Positions 52,701 to 64,000 of a stretch of 64,000 bases of DNA are shown here, in pieces. The stretch comes from Phoronis australis. Lineage: Eukaryota > Phoronida > Phoronidae. Each line of letters begins with the position of its first letter. Position 1 is the stretch's first letter. Position numbers and translations under genes: made by a program. Location of the stretch: positions 80,237 to 144,236 of the forward strand of contig NMRA01000447.1 in the NCBI GenBank assembly GCA_002633005.1, given 5' to 3'. The notes under the pieces are model-generated. The model had not been told where the DNA came from. It saw only the letters and a list, made by a program, of their open reading frames with translations, and searched no databases.

Positions 52701-53794
52701 ACTCGAGCGTCGCTGTGTAATACAGGATGGCCCTATTGCTGGGACATTTGCCTATGACAGCTGACCAGTCACCTGCACATGCTACCAGTTGTACAAATGT
52801 ACATAACATAAGAGGTAAATCAGTACATCAAATTCAATCAATACTCTGTGCTCTCCAAGACATATCTCAGAAAGGCCTGCGGGGATTGTACTAACAATTC
52901 TTCACTTATATCACATGAAATAAATTTGTGCAATTTGTCCTTTTTAGATTTTTCAATGACAGATTACCTTGAATTACAAATAACAGCAACTTGCCAAATG
53001 CCGTTTTAAGTTAATTATAAATTATAACAAAGTATTTCCGATGAAGTTTTACAAAACAAAAGCCTGTTTTCTGCTGTATTGTGTCTCAGCTAATTTGGAG
53101 AAGAGCTTCGTAACTGGAGCTAAATATCCATAAATATACTCATATAGTATTTACTAAACATCCATAAATGTACATAGTATATACTTACAAATAACTAATC
53201 TCCCACAAGTTCACTACATTTCGAAACTCATTAAGATGCGAGCCAAACACTTCATGGCAAAATCCAAGCCACACACCACATGGCAAAATCCAAGCCTATA
53301 ACCATGAAGATTCCAATATTCAAAATGAGCCTTAGTTGGCATTCTGATATATTCACACTGCTGTAAGGACAAGCTAGCATACTATAGTGACAGAAATAGT
53401 TGGATCACTAAACAAAGATGCCAGCTACCAGGTAACACATTCCTTTTACACATGATTCCTATGATGCACCTTCATTATCACATGTAGAGGTGAGATGTCA
53501 AACAATATTAATTTCAAGGTTGTGAAGGTCTCTAGAGAAAAATGTCCAAATTTGGATAACTGCAAACAACTTTACTGTATGCATTGAAATCAAAGGCTTA
53601 ATAAAAGAACATATTTTTAAACACTAGAAAATCTGAAGATCTTGATTTGTAACTTTTATCAATTGGTCATTAATTGGGTCAAATGATGTCTTTTCAGTAC
53701 CATTTTATCACAAAGAAAGGAATATTACAGGTATATTACAGGTATATTACCAGCAAAACATCTGTGTCAATACGGTAACAGTTACACTACCAGA

Positions 53795-53960
53795 TTCAAG
53801 ATGAAATCTCAAAAATGCTGTTAGTTTTCTAAAATAAGTCGTTTTGGTTTGATATAAGTTCTCGTTTTTTTTACAAAAGTCATCAAAATCCTATTTCTGA
53901 TAGGACCTCATGCAAATGTGGGTCAATTTTAAAATAAATTTGCCTAATTGCGTGTTCTCG
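53795..53960 (+). repeat. Dispersed repeat family B, copy 3
   Basis: ATTCAAGATGAAATCTCAAA, then AAATCCTATTTCTGAT, CATGCAAATGTGGGTCAATTT. Shares order and sequence with the copies at 20290 (inverted) and 23290. Confidence 0.7.
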
Positions 53961-55251
53961 TTACATCACCTACCCCAGATGTGGCAAATCAGATTTATAG
54001 ATAGAGTACTTTATGCAATGATCTCAATTACTTGAAATGGGTCGTAACATACAAAAGATAAGTTCATAATAACGATGGAAAGATGCAGCATTAGTGGGTA
54101 AACACATTCTACAAATGCTTCGAAAACATAGGGAACATAGTTAAGTATCTAAAACTGACAGACAAATTCCTTTAAAGATAACAAACTTCTAATTCTAATT
54201 CAAACAAGTTCAACTTCGTTTTTTTTAAACTTTGTTTTTTAAACTTCGTTTTTTAATTGCGGAAAGTATAAGCCATCTAACATACTAGTAGTGGTAGACC
54301 TACCTAGCCACTACCATATGAAATTCTCCAATTTTGGACAGTCTCTAGAATTTGGTACATGGAAACCGTTGAAAAAAATAAATTTTCTTCATTCTGGAAT
54401 TCGGGACAAGGGCGATTTTGGCATTCATCATATCTCTCAAATTACAGTTGTGTTTTCAATCTACAGAGTGGATAATTTTGTAGTCTTTCTGGAGCTTCTA
54501 GAATTAGGGACGGCCAATATTGCCTAGTATTTCTAGAATTAGGGAAAAGCTCCGGTCTTGAGCAAAAAAAAAACAAAATTTTCACCGTGCCAATTTGAGA
54601 ATTTTTACCATATTTTCTATTGAGAGTCAGAGAAGGTAGTCACTTACACTCACTCATTTCTCTGATGTTGAATAGAAACTTAGTTGGCCTACCTAGCCAC
54701 AGATTTGACAGACTTTCTATTCAGAACCACAGCGACAAAAACTAGTCACTTAGACTCTCAGTTAGACATTAATTTGATGTTGAGGGGAGAGCAGACTTGT
54801 TTGTGAGAAATAAGTTGGCCACACAGGTAGAGTACCTTGACTGTAAAAAAATTCTCGCCAAAGTTTGCATGTTCATCTATCATCCTCAATGCAATGGGCC
54901 CCATCAGCAGATGTATTTCAGCAAATTAAGCTTTGCACTGGCTTTACCAAAGTCACAATACTAGTAACTACCTTTTGAGCAATGAGTGACAACCTTGATG
55001 TTCAAAAAATCCCTTTACATTTAAGTTATAAATACCCGGCAATCTTAGTTGCTTTCTGATAGGTGGTCAATGAAATTGACTGTCGATGTCCATTTCTTTC
55101 AATGCACCCGGACTCCAATAGAATATTGATAATTGTGAGGTCACCTACTTGCCAGGCACGCCAACAGTGGACAACACAGACAAGGGACTTTGTCTACCCC
55201 TCTATGTGCCTCCTTTTGGTGTAGCTGGCAGACAGGTACCTTTACCTCTGA

Positions 55252-55276
55252 AGGTCACCCTTTGACCTTTGACCCC
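55252..55276. promoter_or_regulatory. Possible nuclear-receptor DR1 site
   Basis: AGGTCA followed by TGACCTTTGACCCC gives three half-sites; the last two form a direct repeat with 1-bp spacing of the RXR/HNF4 type. Chance occurrence is quite possible. Confidence 0.25.
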
Positions 55277-55814
55277 AAGCACATGTGGAAGGAGACTGTC
55301 CTAAAGAAATCGTGATTTTCAGCTGTAGTACTTCACCAAAACCTTCAGGAGTACAGGTACAGCACCAAGAGCCTACTGCATTCGTTAATGCACGCAAGCT
55401 TTGATGACAATCTGTGTATTAGTGTATTCTTGTCATGTTGTGGTCATGTTGTAAAACTTGCAGCCTTGCCAAGTCTCTAGCATTGAGCGGCAGACTCGCA
55501 CCATAGCTGATCATCTCTCACCCTCACGTAAACAAATAGGATTATGTGTAATAAAGTACTTTTTAAAATTTGTGAATGCATAAATTTTGATTTACTTTTT
55601 CCAAATTACAACATTGTCATATTGACGGACAGCATCATAACTTCACCAACAGTGCCAAACAAGTCATTCTTCTGTGTTGGAGGCAGTTTGGTCACAGAAC
55701 ACTTGCAGAAATTATGAAAGAAATACAAGTGATTATGTCACATTTTCAGTCTGACATGGCCAATACAACCATTGAATAACACATACAGTTATTCAACGCC
55801 TGTTAAATAACATT

Positions 55815-55893
55815 TTGGAGGGAACCTGAGGCCAGATTTGAACCCGCGTCACTAGTTTCGAGCCGTCGACTTAACCACTGCACCATTCAGCAT
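55815..55893 (-). repeat. tRNA-like sequence (SINE head or tRNA remnant)
   Basis: On the minus strand an A box TGGTGCAGTGG (55875-55885) and a B box GGGTTCAAATC (55835-55845) have tRNA spacing, but the ends do not form a 7-bp acceptor stem. Confidence 0.5.
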
Positions 55894-57158
55894 ATGACGT
55901 CATCGTACGTGAGAATAGAATACTTCAAAATGAGGACGCGCAATAATCGCATGTTCAACAAACGGAATTGTACCCGACATTTATACGCTGAGAAAAAAAG
56001 ACACACAACTTCAATAAAAATGACACTTTCAATTCAGTAAAATTTGATCAGTCATTTCTCTCACTTGTAAATCATTGATCTCCAGTTTATATGCGGTTAA
56101 CATGTTGTCGGGATCCTTTAACTTGAACCAGTGGTAACCTGCTTTAGCAGACAATATTTTCATGGTGTAAGCTTAGCCCGATAGGACGTGTAGTAAGCTA
56201 GACTAGTTGCTTAAAACTTATTATATATATTCACTTTACCTCTACTATGTTTAAATTTTAAATTGACTTGAGTAAAAGCATTATTTTAACAAGAATAACT
56301 CCACGTTTCTTAAAAGATCACGACCTCGGGCCTCTGACATGGAAAGTAGTTACAAAGCCGAGGCGAGCTGAGGTTGACAACCCTGGACTGAGATGACTTG
56401 ACTCTGACCATGTTAATTGCGCTTGAACTCGGAATTACGACTAATCATAAGATTGGGCATGGGTGAACTTGGAATTGTACGTTCACTTTAAAACATTCGG
56501 ATGAAACTAACATTCATTTCTCCGTTATTATTGGCCCCACAATCGGTAAAAGTGGAGCAAACAGCTACCTCTTCAAAATGGCTACCAGGACCAAGTTTCA
56601 CAGAATAACTGACTTTGCCGTTATTCAGTGAAAACTGATTCTCGGTAGACATTTTGAATAGAGACCCGTTTACTCCACTTTTATCCCATAATCACCCATT
56701 TTTTACTTTACCAGGTTTACCGAAACTTGTGTCACAAACTAGGAACAATATGTGAACAGTCAGTGAATTATTGCTTGGTGAATAACATCTCAAATAGTTG
56801 AAAAGGCCAACAAAAGCTAGTTAAAATTTACAGTAGTCTACTTTAATTAGGCTGTGATTTGTTTTAAAGCTCTAGCAGTAGCAATTATAGCTCTAGGCAA
56901 TGACCATCGCCTCTGTTGGCCCGAAGCAGAGGCGATGTAGAGGCTATAGGCGCTCTGTACGCCGGAAGCTTTTCGGCAAATTTTGCCTCGCACCGACTAA
57001 ACCATCAAAGTCACGTTGTTATAAATACCTTTTGCGCATAGAGGAACACCTTAGGAGGTTGTCGATGTGTTTAATTCCTTCCAACTCGAACAAATACTCC
57101 CGTTATGAAACTTTTTCTTCGAGCAGTCCCTATTTCAGTTCCCAAAATCGTGAACTCA

Positions 57159-57214
57159 NNNNNNNNNNNNNNNNNNNNNNNNNNNNNNNNNNNNNNNNNN
57201 NNNNNNNNNNNNNN
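57159..57214. other. Assembly gap (56 N)
   Basis: Run of N. The flanks do not show an obvious duplication. Confidence 0.99.
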
Positions 57215-57593
57215 TAGCGAGTAGCTAGTAACAACATCTTATCACTATCAGCAGTAGTTAATCGTCAGCCAAACTGGTTCATATATAACGTTGACTGCTA
57301 TCCGCTTGGTTTGCGCCAATCGTGAAATACGCCCATGGTTGTATGCAGTGGACCGATTGGTGCAGGGTAATTGTTTATCAGTTTATGTTTGGTATTGTAT
57401 TATAGTGTATCATTAAGCTACGCCATCTTGAAATCCATGTCTCTGACGACTTGACAGGTACAATACTTTTCAAGAAAGAAATCAACCAAGTATCTAATAC
57501 GAAGTAATGTCGCTACACATTACAAAGCCTAAATATTGAATTTAAAATTGCAGTCAAAGTAACTTCAATCAGGGCGAAATTAAAGAAGGTTAC

Positions 57594-57790
57594 CTGCAAA
57601 AACCTTTCATGATTTTGAACCCATCGCGCCAAGTTGTGTACATTACAAATATCACGTGACCTCACTCGTCGCTAGACCAACAGGAGACGCTGCAGTGCCC
57701 AAAACTTGCCCGGCACATGACGGTCTCTCGGCTAACGTCACGAAAAAGAAATTCCTCTACAAGCCCAGACTAAAAACTTTGGAAATGTAG
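57594..57790 (-). promoter_or_regulatory. Candidate promoter / first exon of RIM-BP (option 1)
   Basis: A locally GC-richer patch with a TCACGTGA palindrome (57652-57659), an AACGTCACG half CRE and a consensus minus-strand donor (TTTGCAG|GTAACC) at 57594. It could be a non-coding first exon of the minus-strand gene. Transcript data are needed to settle it. Confidence 0.2.
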
Positions 57791-57959
57791 TGATTTAATG
57801 GCGCAGCGGAGAGCTGATCGTTTTCCCGGTTTAGTAGTACATTTCAGTGATTGTCTGTGCCACGCAGCCGGTAAAACCCATTAGCAGCACTCCGTGATAA
57901 TTTCAGCCAAAGCATGCACGCACTCCTGGGGGCTTCGACAAGCCCCCTCCCCCCTCCCC

Positions 57960-58740
57960 CATATATGCCGGGCAGGTCGGGGCAACGACCGACCGCCACA
58001 AAAAGTCCACTGAGAAGTCACCCCGGCGAAAACGAGACAATAAAAGTCCACTAAAAAGCCAGAACTACCAAAAATTCGGCGGAAGCACTATTCATAGCTC
58101 TAAGAGCCGGTACCCAGATTTTTTTAGTAAAGGTTCACATTTTCAAAAATTACTGAGAGGCGACTATTCTAGCGGTGTCACGTATGCCGGCTGGGGTGGC
58201 TACGACTAGTACGTGACACAACATTCTGGCTTAAATAGCAAAACATGAGAAGTTCTGATGGAAGTGATAGCGGTTTGATCCCGATGGAAGTTTTGTAAAT
58301 AAGCTGAAATCAGAACTAGTTTTGTGTTTCTTCAAATAGAAGATTTACTTTGACAAGCGGAATTAAGTGTAATAATTTAGCGATGAATTGCAAATTTCTG
58401 TATCAGTCAAAGACGGCGGGTCGGAGTTGTCAAACACTTAATAGAAGCAATAATAAAAATACGATGCAGTTAATGTGTAACAGATTAAGCAACTTTAACA
58501 ACGCGACTTGGCAAAGAAAACACAATACCCGTTTTAATTGTATCTTTTTACATGTACTTAATGTTTTACTATTATATTACTATATTATTAGTGCCGTCAC
58601 TGAAGAGGCCACCCTCTTGTTAGATATTACAATGCTTATGATAATGTTGTTCCCATGGAGCATGATAATGTTCACCCACTGTTGCCGAGGTAATGTATTG
58701 TTTACGACACCTGGTGGAGATAATCGTTGGTTCACTAATA
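57960..58740. other. Non-coding stretch, one long but doubtful open frame
   Basis: A 170-codon plus-strand frame at 58350-58862 is AT-rich and hydrophobic in the middle. It overlaps the 1.08-kb repeat below and matches no family I know. I do not call it a gene. Confidence 0.4.
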
Positions 58741-60580
58741 AACACGTGCTTGGAGCAAATACATTTATTCAAAAGGTAACTAAAATTCAAAATATGAGCA
58801 TTACTACAACACTACGTGCAATACTAGTCACAGCAGAATCTATGATTAACCAGACAACCTAAAGATGTCAGGGTTTACTCGGTAGCATAGTATTAGATGA
58901 ATAGTTCCAAACATGTTAGCCCACAACAAACATTTTATCAAGGTTTCCAAATATGGCGCATTTAAAAAGTATAGAGGATTTTACGTTTACGTACAAAAGC
59001 AGCAATGAAAAAATAGTCTTGGCAGAGAGACAGCCTCCCTTGATTAGATTTGTGAGAAATTACAACGACAACAACGTAGCTAAGATAACACTCTACAACC
59101 TCCTACAACATTCTTATATTACAAACTTTTGGCATGTGTCCAAGCTAGTCGAGAAGTACTTTTTAATTCCATCTCGAATAATATCAAACTAGGCTAAATT
59201 AAACAGTAACCCGGTTAGTAACATATCAAAAACATAAAATACTACGACCTAATCCAACCTTAAGACTACTTGAAAAACTCGCCTGCTATATCCCAGCTAT
59301 CAGTGAACTAAACAAAAACTGCGTGCTTGGGTCCACAAATGCATATTACCGCCATGTACACAATAGCATTTTTTCGGCAAAGTCACTGTATCGTTCGTTT
59401 CTAATGTCCTTTTATCTAAACCTAAAGTTGCTATTTCTACATTAAATAGTTGTCGCAAACACGAGTGGCCAAGCTGGCCAGCAAAGAATTTTATCATCTA
59501 ACTGCGGAGCATAATGTTTAAAAAGAACTTCCCTTCGCAAAAGCAACCGAGTAAAACCTGAATCTACAGTAACCAACTGAAGCCACACACAAGAGCAAAA
59601 GAAACACGCCTACGATCGAAAGCAATTAAGATTATTGAAGCTACTTTAAATGATACGAGTGCAAGAACTTCTGTTAAAGTATAGTTCGCTTAAATCACAC
59701 ATACCAAAAGTTGTAGTTTCCCACTCACAGAGATGCATAACATCATTGTGCAACTATCATTGCACAATTCATTTTCTGCTTATCTGATCATTTGAGGAAC
59801 CACAACTGATAGGCTGCGACTGGTGGTATGTCGAACACCAATGGTGCTAAGAATTCGGATTACAGCGTAAATATGAAACTATTAAATCTACGTGCAATTT
59901 TGCTCACAGCAGAAATGAACACTAAACAACTACACTATCAAACACAAACGTTGTAGTGTTGTACTCAGTAGCAAGGTGATTGAGTGGGGTAACTTCTTCT
60001 ACAGTTAACATTTTGCCAAGTTCTAGAAAATATAACGGAAAATTGTTGGACATGGCTAAAAATACATGTTATGTATTGGCTGTAACGACCGCAAATTTCA
60101 ACAACAACGAGCTACCCTAAGACAACATTTACTAGCTATTTCTTAACCCTACCCATTACATACATGTATATTAACATATCATAATCTATAGTCTAGGTAT
60201 ATTACAAACTTTTGACAATACTTGAACCATTCAAAATAAAATACTGCATACCGCCACCACGTGCAACGCTGACCTATATAACATAAATGTGTATGGTGAA
60301 AATGTGCGACAAACCTAAGGGACTGCTCAATAGTTACAATAAAATCAAAGTCCCTGTCTACGTGAAAATTCGTGCAATATGGACTATTTGCCAGCTGATT
60401 ATTCGTACCAATGAACAAAATCTAGCTTTATCGGCGTCTACTTATGCATATGTACAGAATAGCACTTTTGTCGTGTTAGAGATTTGGTCGTCACAAAGTA
60501 CGACACATGTTTATCTAAAACTACCGACTAAGCAAATCTAAAATGTTGTCGCGCGGCGTTTGAAACTGCTGAAGTGCTGA
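58740..60580. repeat. Diverged direct repeat, spacing about 1.08 kb
   Basis: Several blocks recur in the same order about 1,080-1,100 bases apart: CTACGTGCAAT..TCACAGCAGAA (58815 and 59889), TATATTACAAACTTTTGGC/GAC (59114 and 60197), GAACTAAACAAAAAC and ATGAACAAAATC (59304 and 60412), GCATAT..GTACA.AATAGCA (59340 and 60445). Much of the rest has diverged. It is either an old tandem duplication or two copies of one unrecognised element. Confidence 0.5.
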
Positions 60581-60849
60581 CAGTGTAGTATAAAAATGAC
60601 CAGCTCACTAGCGCATGAACTGTTGGAAAAATATTTCTCTTTGGAATAGCTACTGAGTACAACGTTTATCTACAATATGCACCGAACATAACACTGAACT
60701 GCAACACAACTAATGAACCAAGTACGTACATCATGCTAGCCACCTAATGAAAAAAAAAAACATTCTAAGTAACTAATAAAACATGTAAACTAATCAAAAA
60801 CTAACAAAATTACAATCTGCTATTTTCTGCAATTCAAAAAAAAAATAAA

Positions 60850-61010
60850 ATTCTACTAACCCAACACCATTAAAACAAAGTTATTGATTAAGTGCATCGT
60901 GTGGTGTTGTTCTCTGAGCGGCCATCTTGTGAGGGCGGAGCGGCGTATGGCGGGCGGGTCAGACTGCGCTGGTTTTCCTTTGATGTCGAGTCGATGATCC
61001 CTTGTAGGGC
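60850..61010 (-). promoter_or_regulatory. Candidate promoter (option 2), with YY1-type site
   Basis: CpG-rich patch, the most GC-rich in the upstream half, with GCGGCCATCTTG at 60918-60929, whose inverse CAAGATGGCCGC is a classic YY1 site. These often sit just downstream of start sites in the direction of transcription, here the minus strand. A gene product cannot be assigned. Confidence 0.3.
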
Positions 61011-64000
61011 ACGATGTCTGGCAGAGACGAAATGAAGTTGTACAAGGTGCTGTCTCCCAGGTACCAAGATCTTCATTGGTGAGCCTAGAATTGAGTTGGG
61101 AAAACCAAGAAATTGGAAGTGCATTTGTTCGTCTGGAAAAAAATCGTAAGCCTACTATGACCTTCAAACATTTCACTACCCACAGAAGACCTCGGCGGTA
61201 ACGGGATGCAAATCGCCACCCTTTTGAAATTACTTTAGCGGCTTGTTCTGAGCACGAACCATTAAGCTGTAAATGTGAAACGTTGTCTTTTTTGGTAAGT
61301 TTTCTACTTGCCGCAAACAGACTATGGTGACGTAGTGAGCAAGCTTAAGTTCCTAAAGTGCCATCTGGTTAGAGTACCCGGATTTTTTTGCGTTTCCATC
61401 TAATAAAGCATTGGTAGAGACCCTTAGAAATTTTTAGTTGAAGCCACGGTTCAACACATATTGCAATTTGATTTCAGCAACGACACCAGAATCATGTATT
61501 AAATTTGATGTTAACAGTGTCTATTCAGCCATCAGACACGGTATTCGCATCGCTGGACATGCCCAAAGCGTCAAGACCACACACATACGTGTAGAATTGC
61601 CGGCTTTATTAATGTTTGTTTTAAAGAAAGTAATTGTAAATGTTCGAAATACATTTCATGCTCAATAAAACATGCAAACTTAACCAAAATTGTCTTCAAA
61701 TTTTGAAAAAATTTAATGTATCAGGTAAAGGTATGAATGCGGTACTCACCCACTCACAGCACGTGTAAAGTTGTTAAGAATATCGCCAAACAACGAATTG
61801 AACGCCAGTAGAGTGCCAAACCAGCAGCGACTGCAATGAATTGAACTCCACCCCCGGCCACTCCTCAAGTCACGCCCACCGGCCACTTGCCGGCTTTGGC
61901 TGGCGGCTTCCCTGGAATAAAAGCAAAATCACTCATGTTTTGAATATGCCCTTTAAACGAGAATTTCCTCGGCAGAACCAAGTTTTTGTATTTTGTAACG
62001 AAAAGTCTTCTAATATGTTATTGAAGTCATTTATGGAGTGTATAGAATAACAGACAGGCATTTATTGACTTGTGACTTGATGTTCAGTTCCAATGTTTAC
62101 AAATACTACTACCAGTGATAACGGTGGGTTGGGAAGTTTACATTTTCTGGCAGTTGGAGAGCTGAACTGCTGCAGCTGGAGAGCAAGCCGGCTCTCCTCA
62201 TGGCTTTCAGGCACTACTGATCAGTTTTGGTGGAAACTACTTTCCAATAAATAGCTGAAGGACTGTTTTTAAGTCGTGCTTAGAATATGTGTATCCTGGA
62301 ATTTTTCCACTTTGTCTCTCCATACTAGTGAGAAAGAAATGTGAATAGAACCCTAAGGCTTACCATGTGAAGCTGGAGAAATTCAACGGAAGTTTCTCAA
62401 AATCTGTTTAAAGACGATGCTTACAGGGTGTCAAACTGCAATTGAAGCAAGCTGGATACATTTCATCCAGAATTCCACTAAAATTTCAAACTGCTAAATT
62501 AACTTTGGACGCCCCATTTTACTAAGTGTGCTGGTTCAAATACAAAAAAGACACGCATGCCGTCAGAATATATAGATCCCTTGGCTTCGCTGATCAGTGA
62601 TGCATCAATTGGCAGCTCTAGAAAAGCGCAAGAGAGTGTGTCACAATTTACTTTTGACTGTAAATTTTAACAAGATAAAATGCACATCCACTCACCTCCA
62701 GGCTCTCAACCACAACTGACAAGGCTTACGTCCAACTCAACCTCGTGGTTTCAATCCATGGGCGACAGATCACGTGGCATCGGATATCATTGACAACTTG
62801 AACGAAAAGGTATTTTCAGTTTTTGTTTAAATCCATTCACGTCTAATCTCAACATTATCAAAAGGGCCTTTTCACGAAGTCAAACATGCCCCCTATGTCA
62901 CCCGCTGAGACGAAGAAGTATCATCTGGTACAACCAAGTGGAGATAAGAATCACCGCGGTCCCACGTGATCCGTCCCACTGTTCGCTGAAAGACTGCCAT
63001 TAACTTATGTCTATAGTCTTATCATAAATATGCAAATAAGTAACCAGTGGTAAGCAGAAGAACCATGTGCGCCCTTATACTACAGTCGCCTCTCAAGTGA
63101 AAGCAAGCGTGATCACTAGTGACGTGCTTCTCCGGTATAATACACCGTCTTACGTCATCCATACAGTACATGTACACGTTGTTTCGCATTCGTCCTCCAT
63201 TAGCATTATGATGCTAGGAACAACTTGAAAAGGAATCCATTTTGATCAGATTTTTTACTATACTAAACAACTACCCGGTTTGTAAGGGAATATTAAAATA
63301 TCTTTCATTTCTGCCGATTCTGTATATTTCTGAGATAACTGTTTATTCCATTTTTGCCCAATAGTCAATATCAACCTGTTTTTGTTTGGCTTACCTACAT
63401 TCGATATGAAAATAGTTGCATTGTTCTGCTGGAGTGACGTTGTGAACAGTGGGGCCCCAACATCAGTTATCATCTGGGTTATGACTCGAGTTATGCCAAG
63501 GTCGGTGTCGCTGTGCTTTATAGTATGTTCGCAGTGTTTTTGTGAATAAACACGTGATTCTTTCGGTTAGTTTTTGGAACAAAGCTTGTATACTTACAAA
63601 ATATTTTGTGTTTTATTGGAGAAGTTGATTTGTTCATATATGTTACAATTACGAATGACGGTTAGTGCAAATATGTTATTAAATGTGCTTGACGTACATG
63701 TAGCCCTGTTTATTGTACTTGCAATTTAGCCAGTTGTAATATCATTTGTCTGGAACTTAGAAGTAGTAATTCTAGAGCACAAGTTCAAGATAGAAACTGG
63801 GTTTGAGAAAATATGAAGTAATTTTTTTGTATGATCAAAAACTTTCCAGCTTCCCAAAATATTACAGTTTCTACAATGTAAATCCATTTTCTTTTATTGT
63901 TCTCAACTATTAGCTATGGAATTGGTTATTTTTGAATTAATGAGTACAATACTATTATCTTGGGATCTTATTTCAATATTTTTAGATGGTTAAACGTGCC
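61011..64000. other. Upstream region, no gene supported
   Basis: Two strong minus-strand donor-like sequences (GTGAGTACC ending at 61749, GTGAGTGG ending at 62695) could close non-coding first exons. The region has E-boxes CACGTG at 62774 and 62963 and no coding frame that I recognise. Short open frames are at chance level. Confidence 0.4.

Larger units (their letters stand above)
48867..57158. other. Upstream intron or intergenic DNA
   Basis: AT-rich, low coding potential. It holds the MITE at 49459, the family B copy at 53795, short repeats of TCTAGAATTAGGGA near 54508-54545 and a tRNA-like remnant at 55815. It is likely a first intron of RIM-BP, but this is not proven. Confidence 0.5.

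Noticed and set aside
55815-55893. Intact tRNA gene on the minus strand
   Set aside because: A and B boxes are present, but acceptor-stem ends do not pair over seven bases.
58350-58862. 170-codon plus-strand frame with a hydrophobic middle
   Set aside because: AT-rich, no homology known to me, no splice or promoter support. Partly overlaps an old repeat.
63500-63580. LTR-like end (TTTATAGT...GTGAATAAACACGTGATTC)
   Set aside because: It has a poly(A)-signal-like AATAAA, but there is no second copy, no primer-binding site and no retroviral-type coding region in the window.

Overview
This window is animal (metazoan) genomic DNA. It has one long multi-exon gene on the minus strand, large AT-rich introns with GT..AG borders, many dispersed and tandem repeats, assembly gaps (runs of N), and nothing that looks like an operon. 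The gene is a RIM-binding protein (RIM-BP; vertebrate relatives TSPOAP1/RIMBP1, RIMBP2 and RIMBP3), so the source is a bilaterian. The mix of DNA transposons, tRNA-derived SINEs and about 1% allelic difference would suit a highly heterozygous, probably marine invertebrate. The species cannot be named from sequence alone.

Layout. 1-5.4 kb lies beyond the 3' end of the gene. It holds a decayed pogo/Tigger-like transposon (about 979-3929) with an OTU-like protease remnant inside it, plus small inverted-repeat elements. 5.4-47.0 kb is the RIM-BP gene on the minus strand. I joined 27 coding exons by hand. They make one continuous frame of 1,911 residues, from ATG at 46964 to TAG at 7720. All junctions are GT..AG and all phases agree. 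A 5'UTR exon at 48807-48866 supplies a short upstream ORF. The protein order is: long N-terminal coiled coil (exons 1-11), SH3-I (exons 12-13), three FN3 domains (exons 15-19), an acidic/serine-rich linker (exons 20-23), SH3-II (23-24), SH3-III (25-26) and a lysine-rich tail (27). RIM-BPs are presynaptic active-zone scaffolds that tie RIM and voltage-gated calcium channels together through their SH3 domains.

The introns carry most of the unusual structure: a 28-bp minisatellite whose units are hairpins with pairing-preserving variants; 32-, 45- and 65-bp minisatellites; an 86-bp-arm palindrome; several TIR elements; and a ~435-bp tandem array split by a 2.1-kb TIR element. Two segments (517 and 699 bp) are repeated directly across single N characters and duplicate exon 11 (part) and exon 2. 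They are most likely unmerged alleles, not real exon duplications.

48.9-64.0 kb is upstream of the gene. It is mostly non-coding and holds a 56-base gap, a ~1.08-kb diverged repeat, MITEs and two GC-richer patches that could be promoters. The true first exon of RIM-BP is not settled. No second protein-coding gene is supported.
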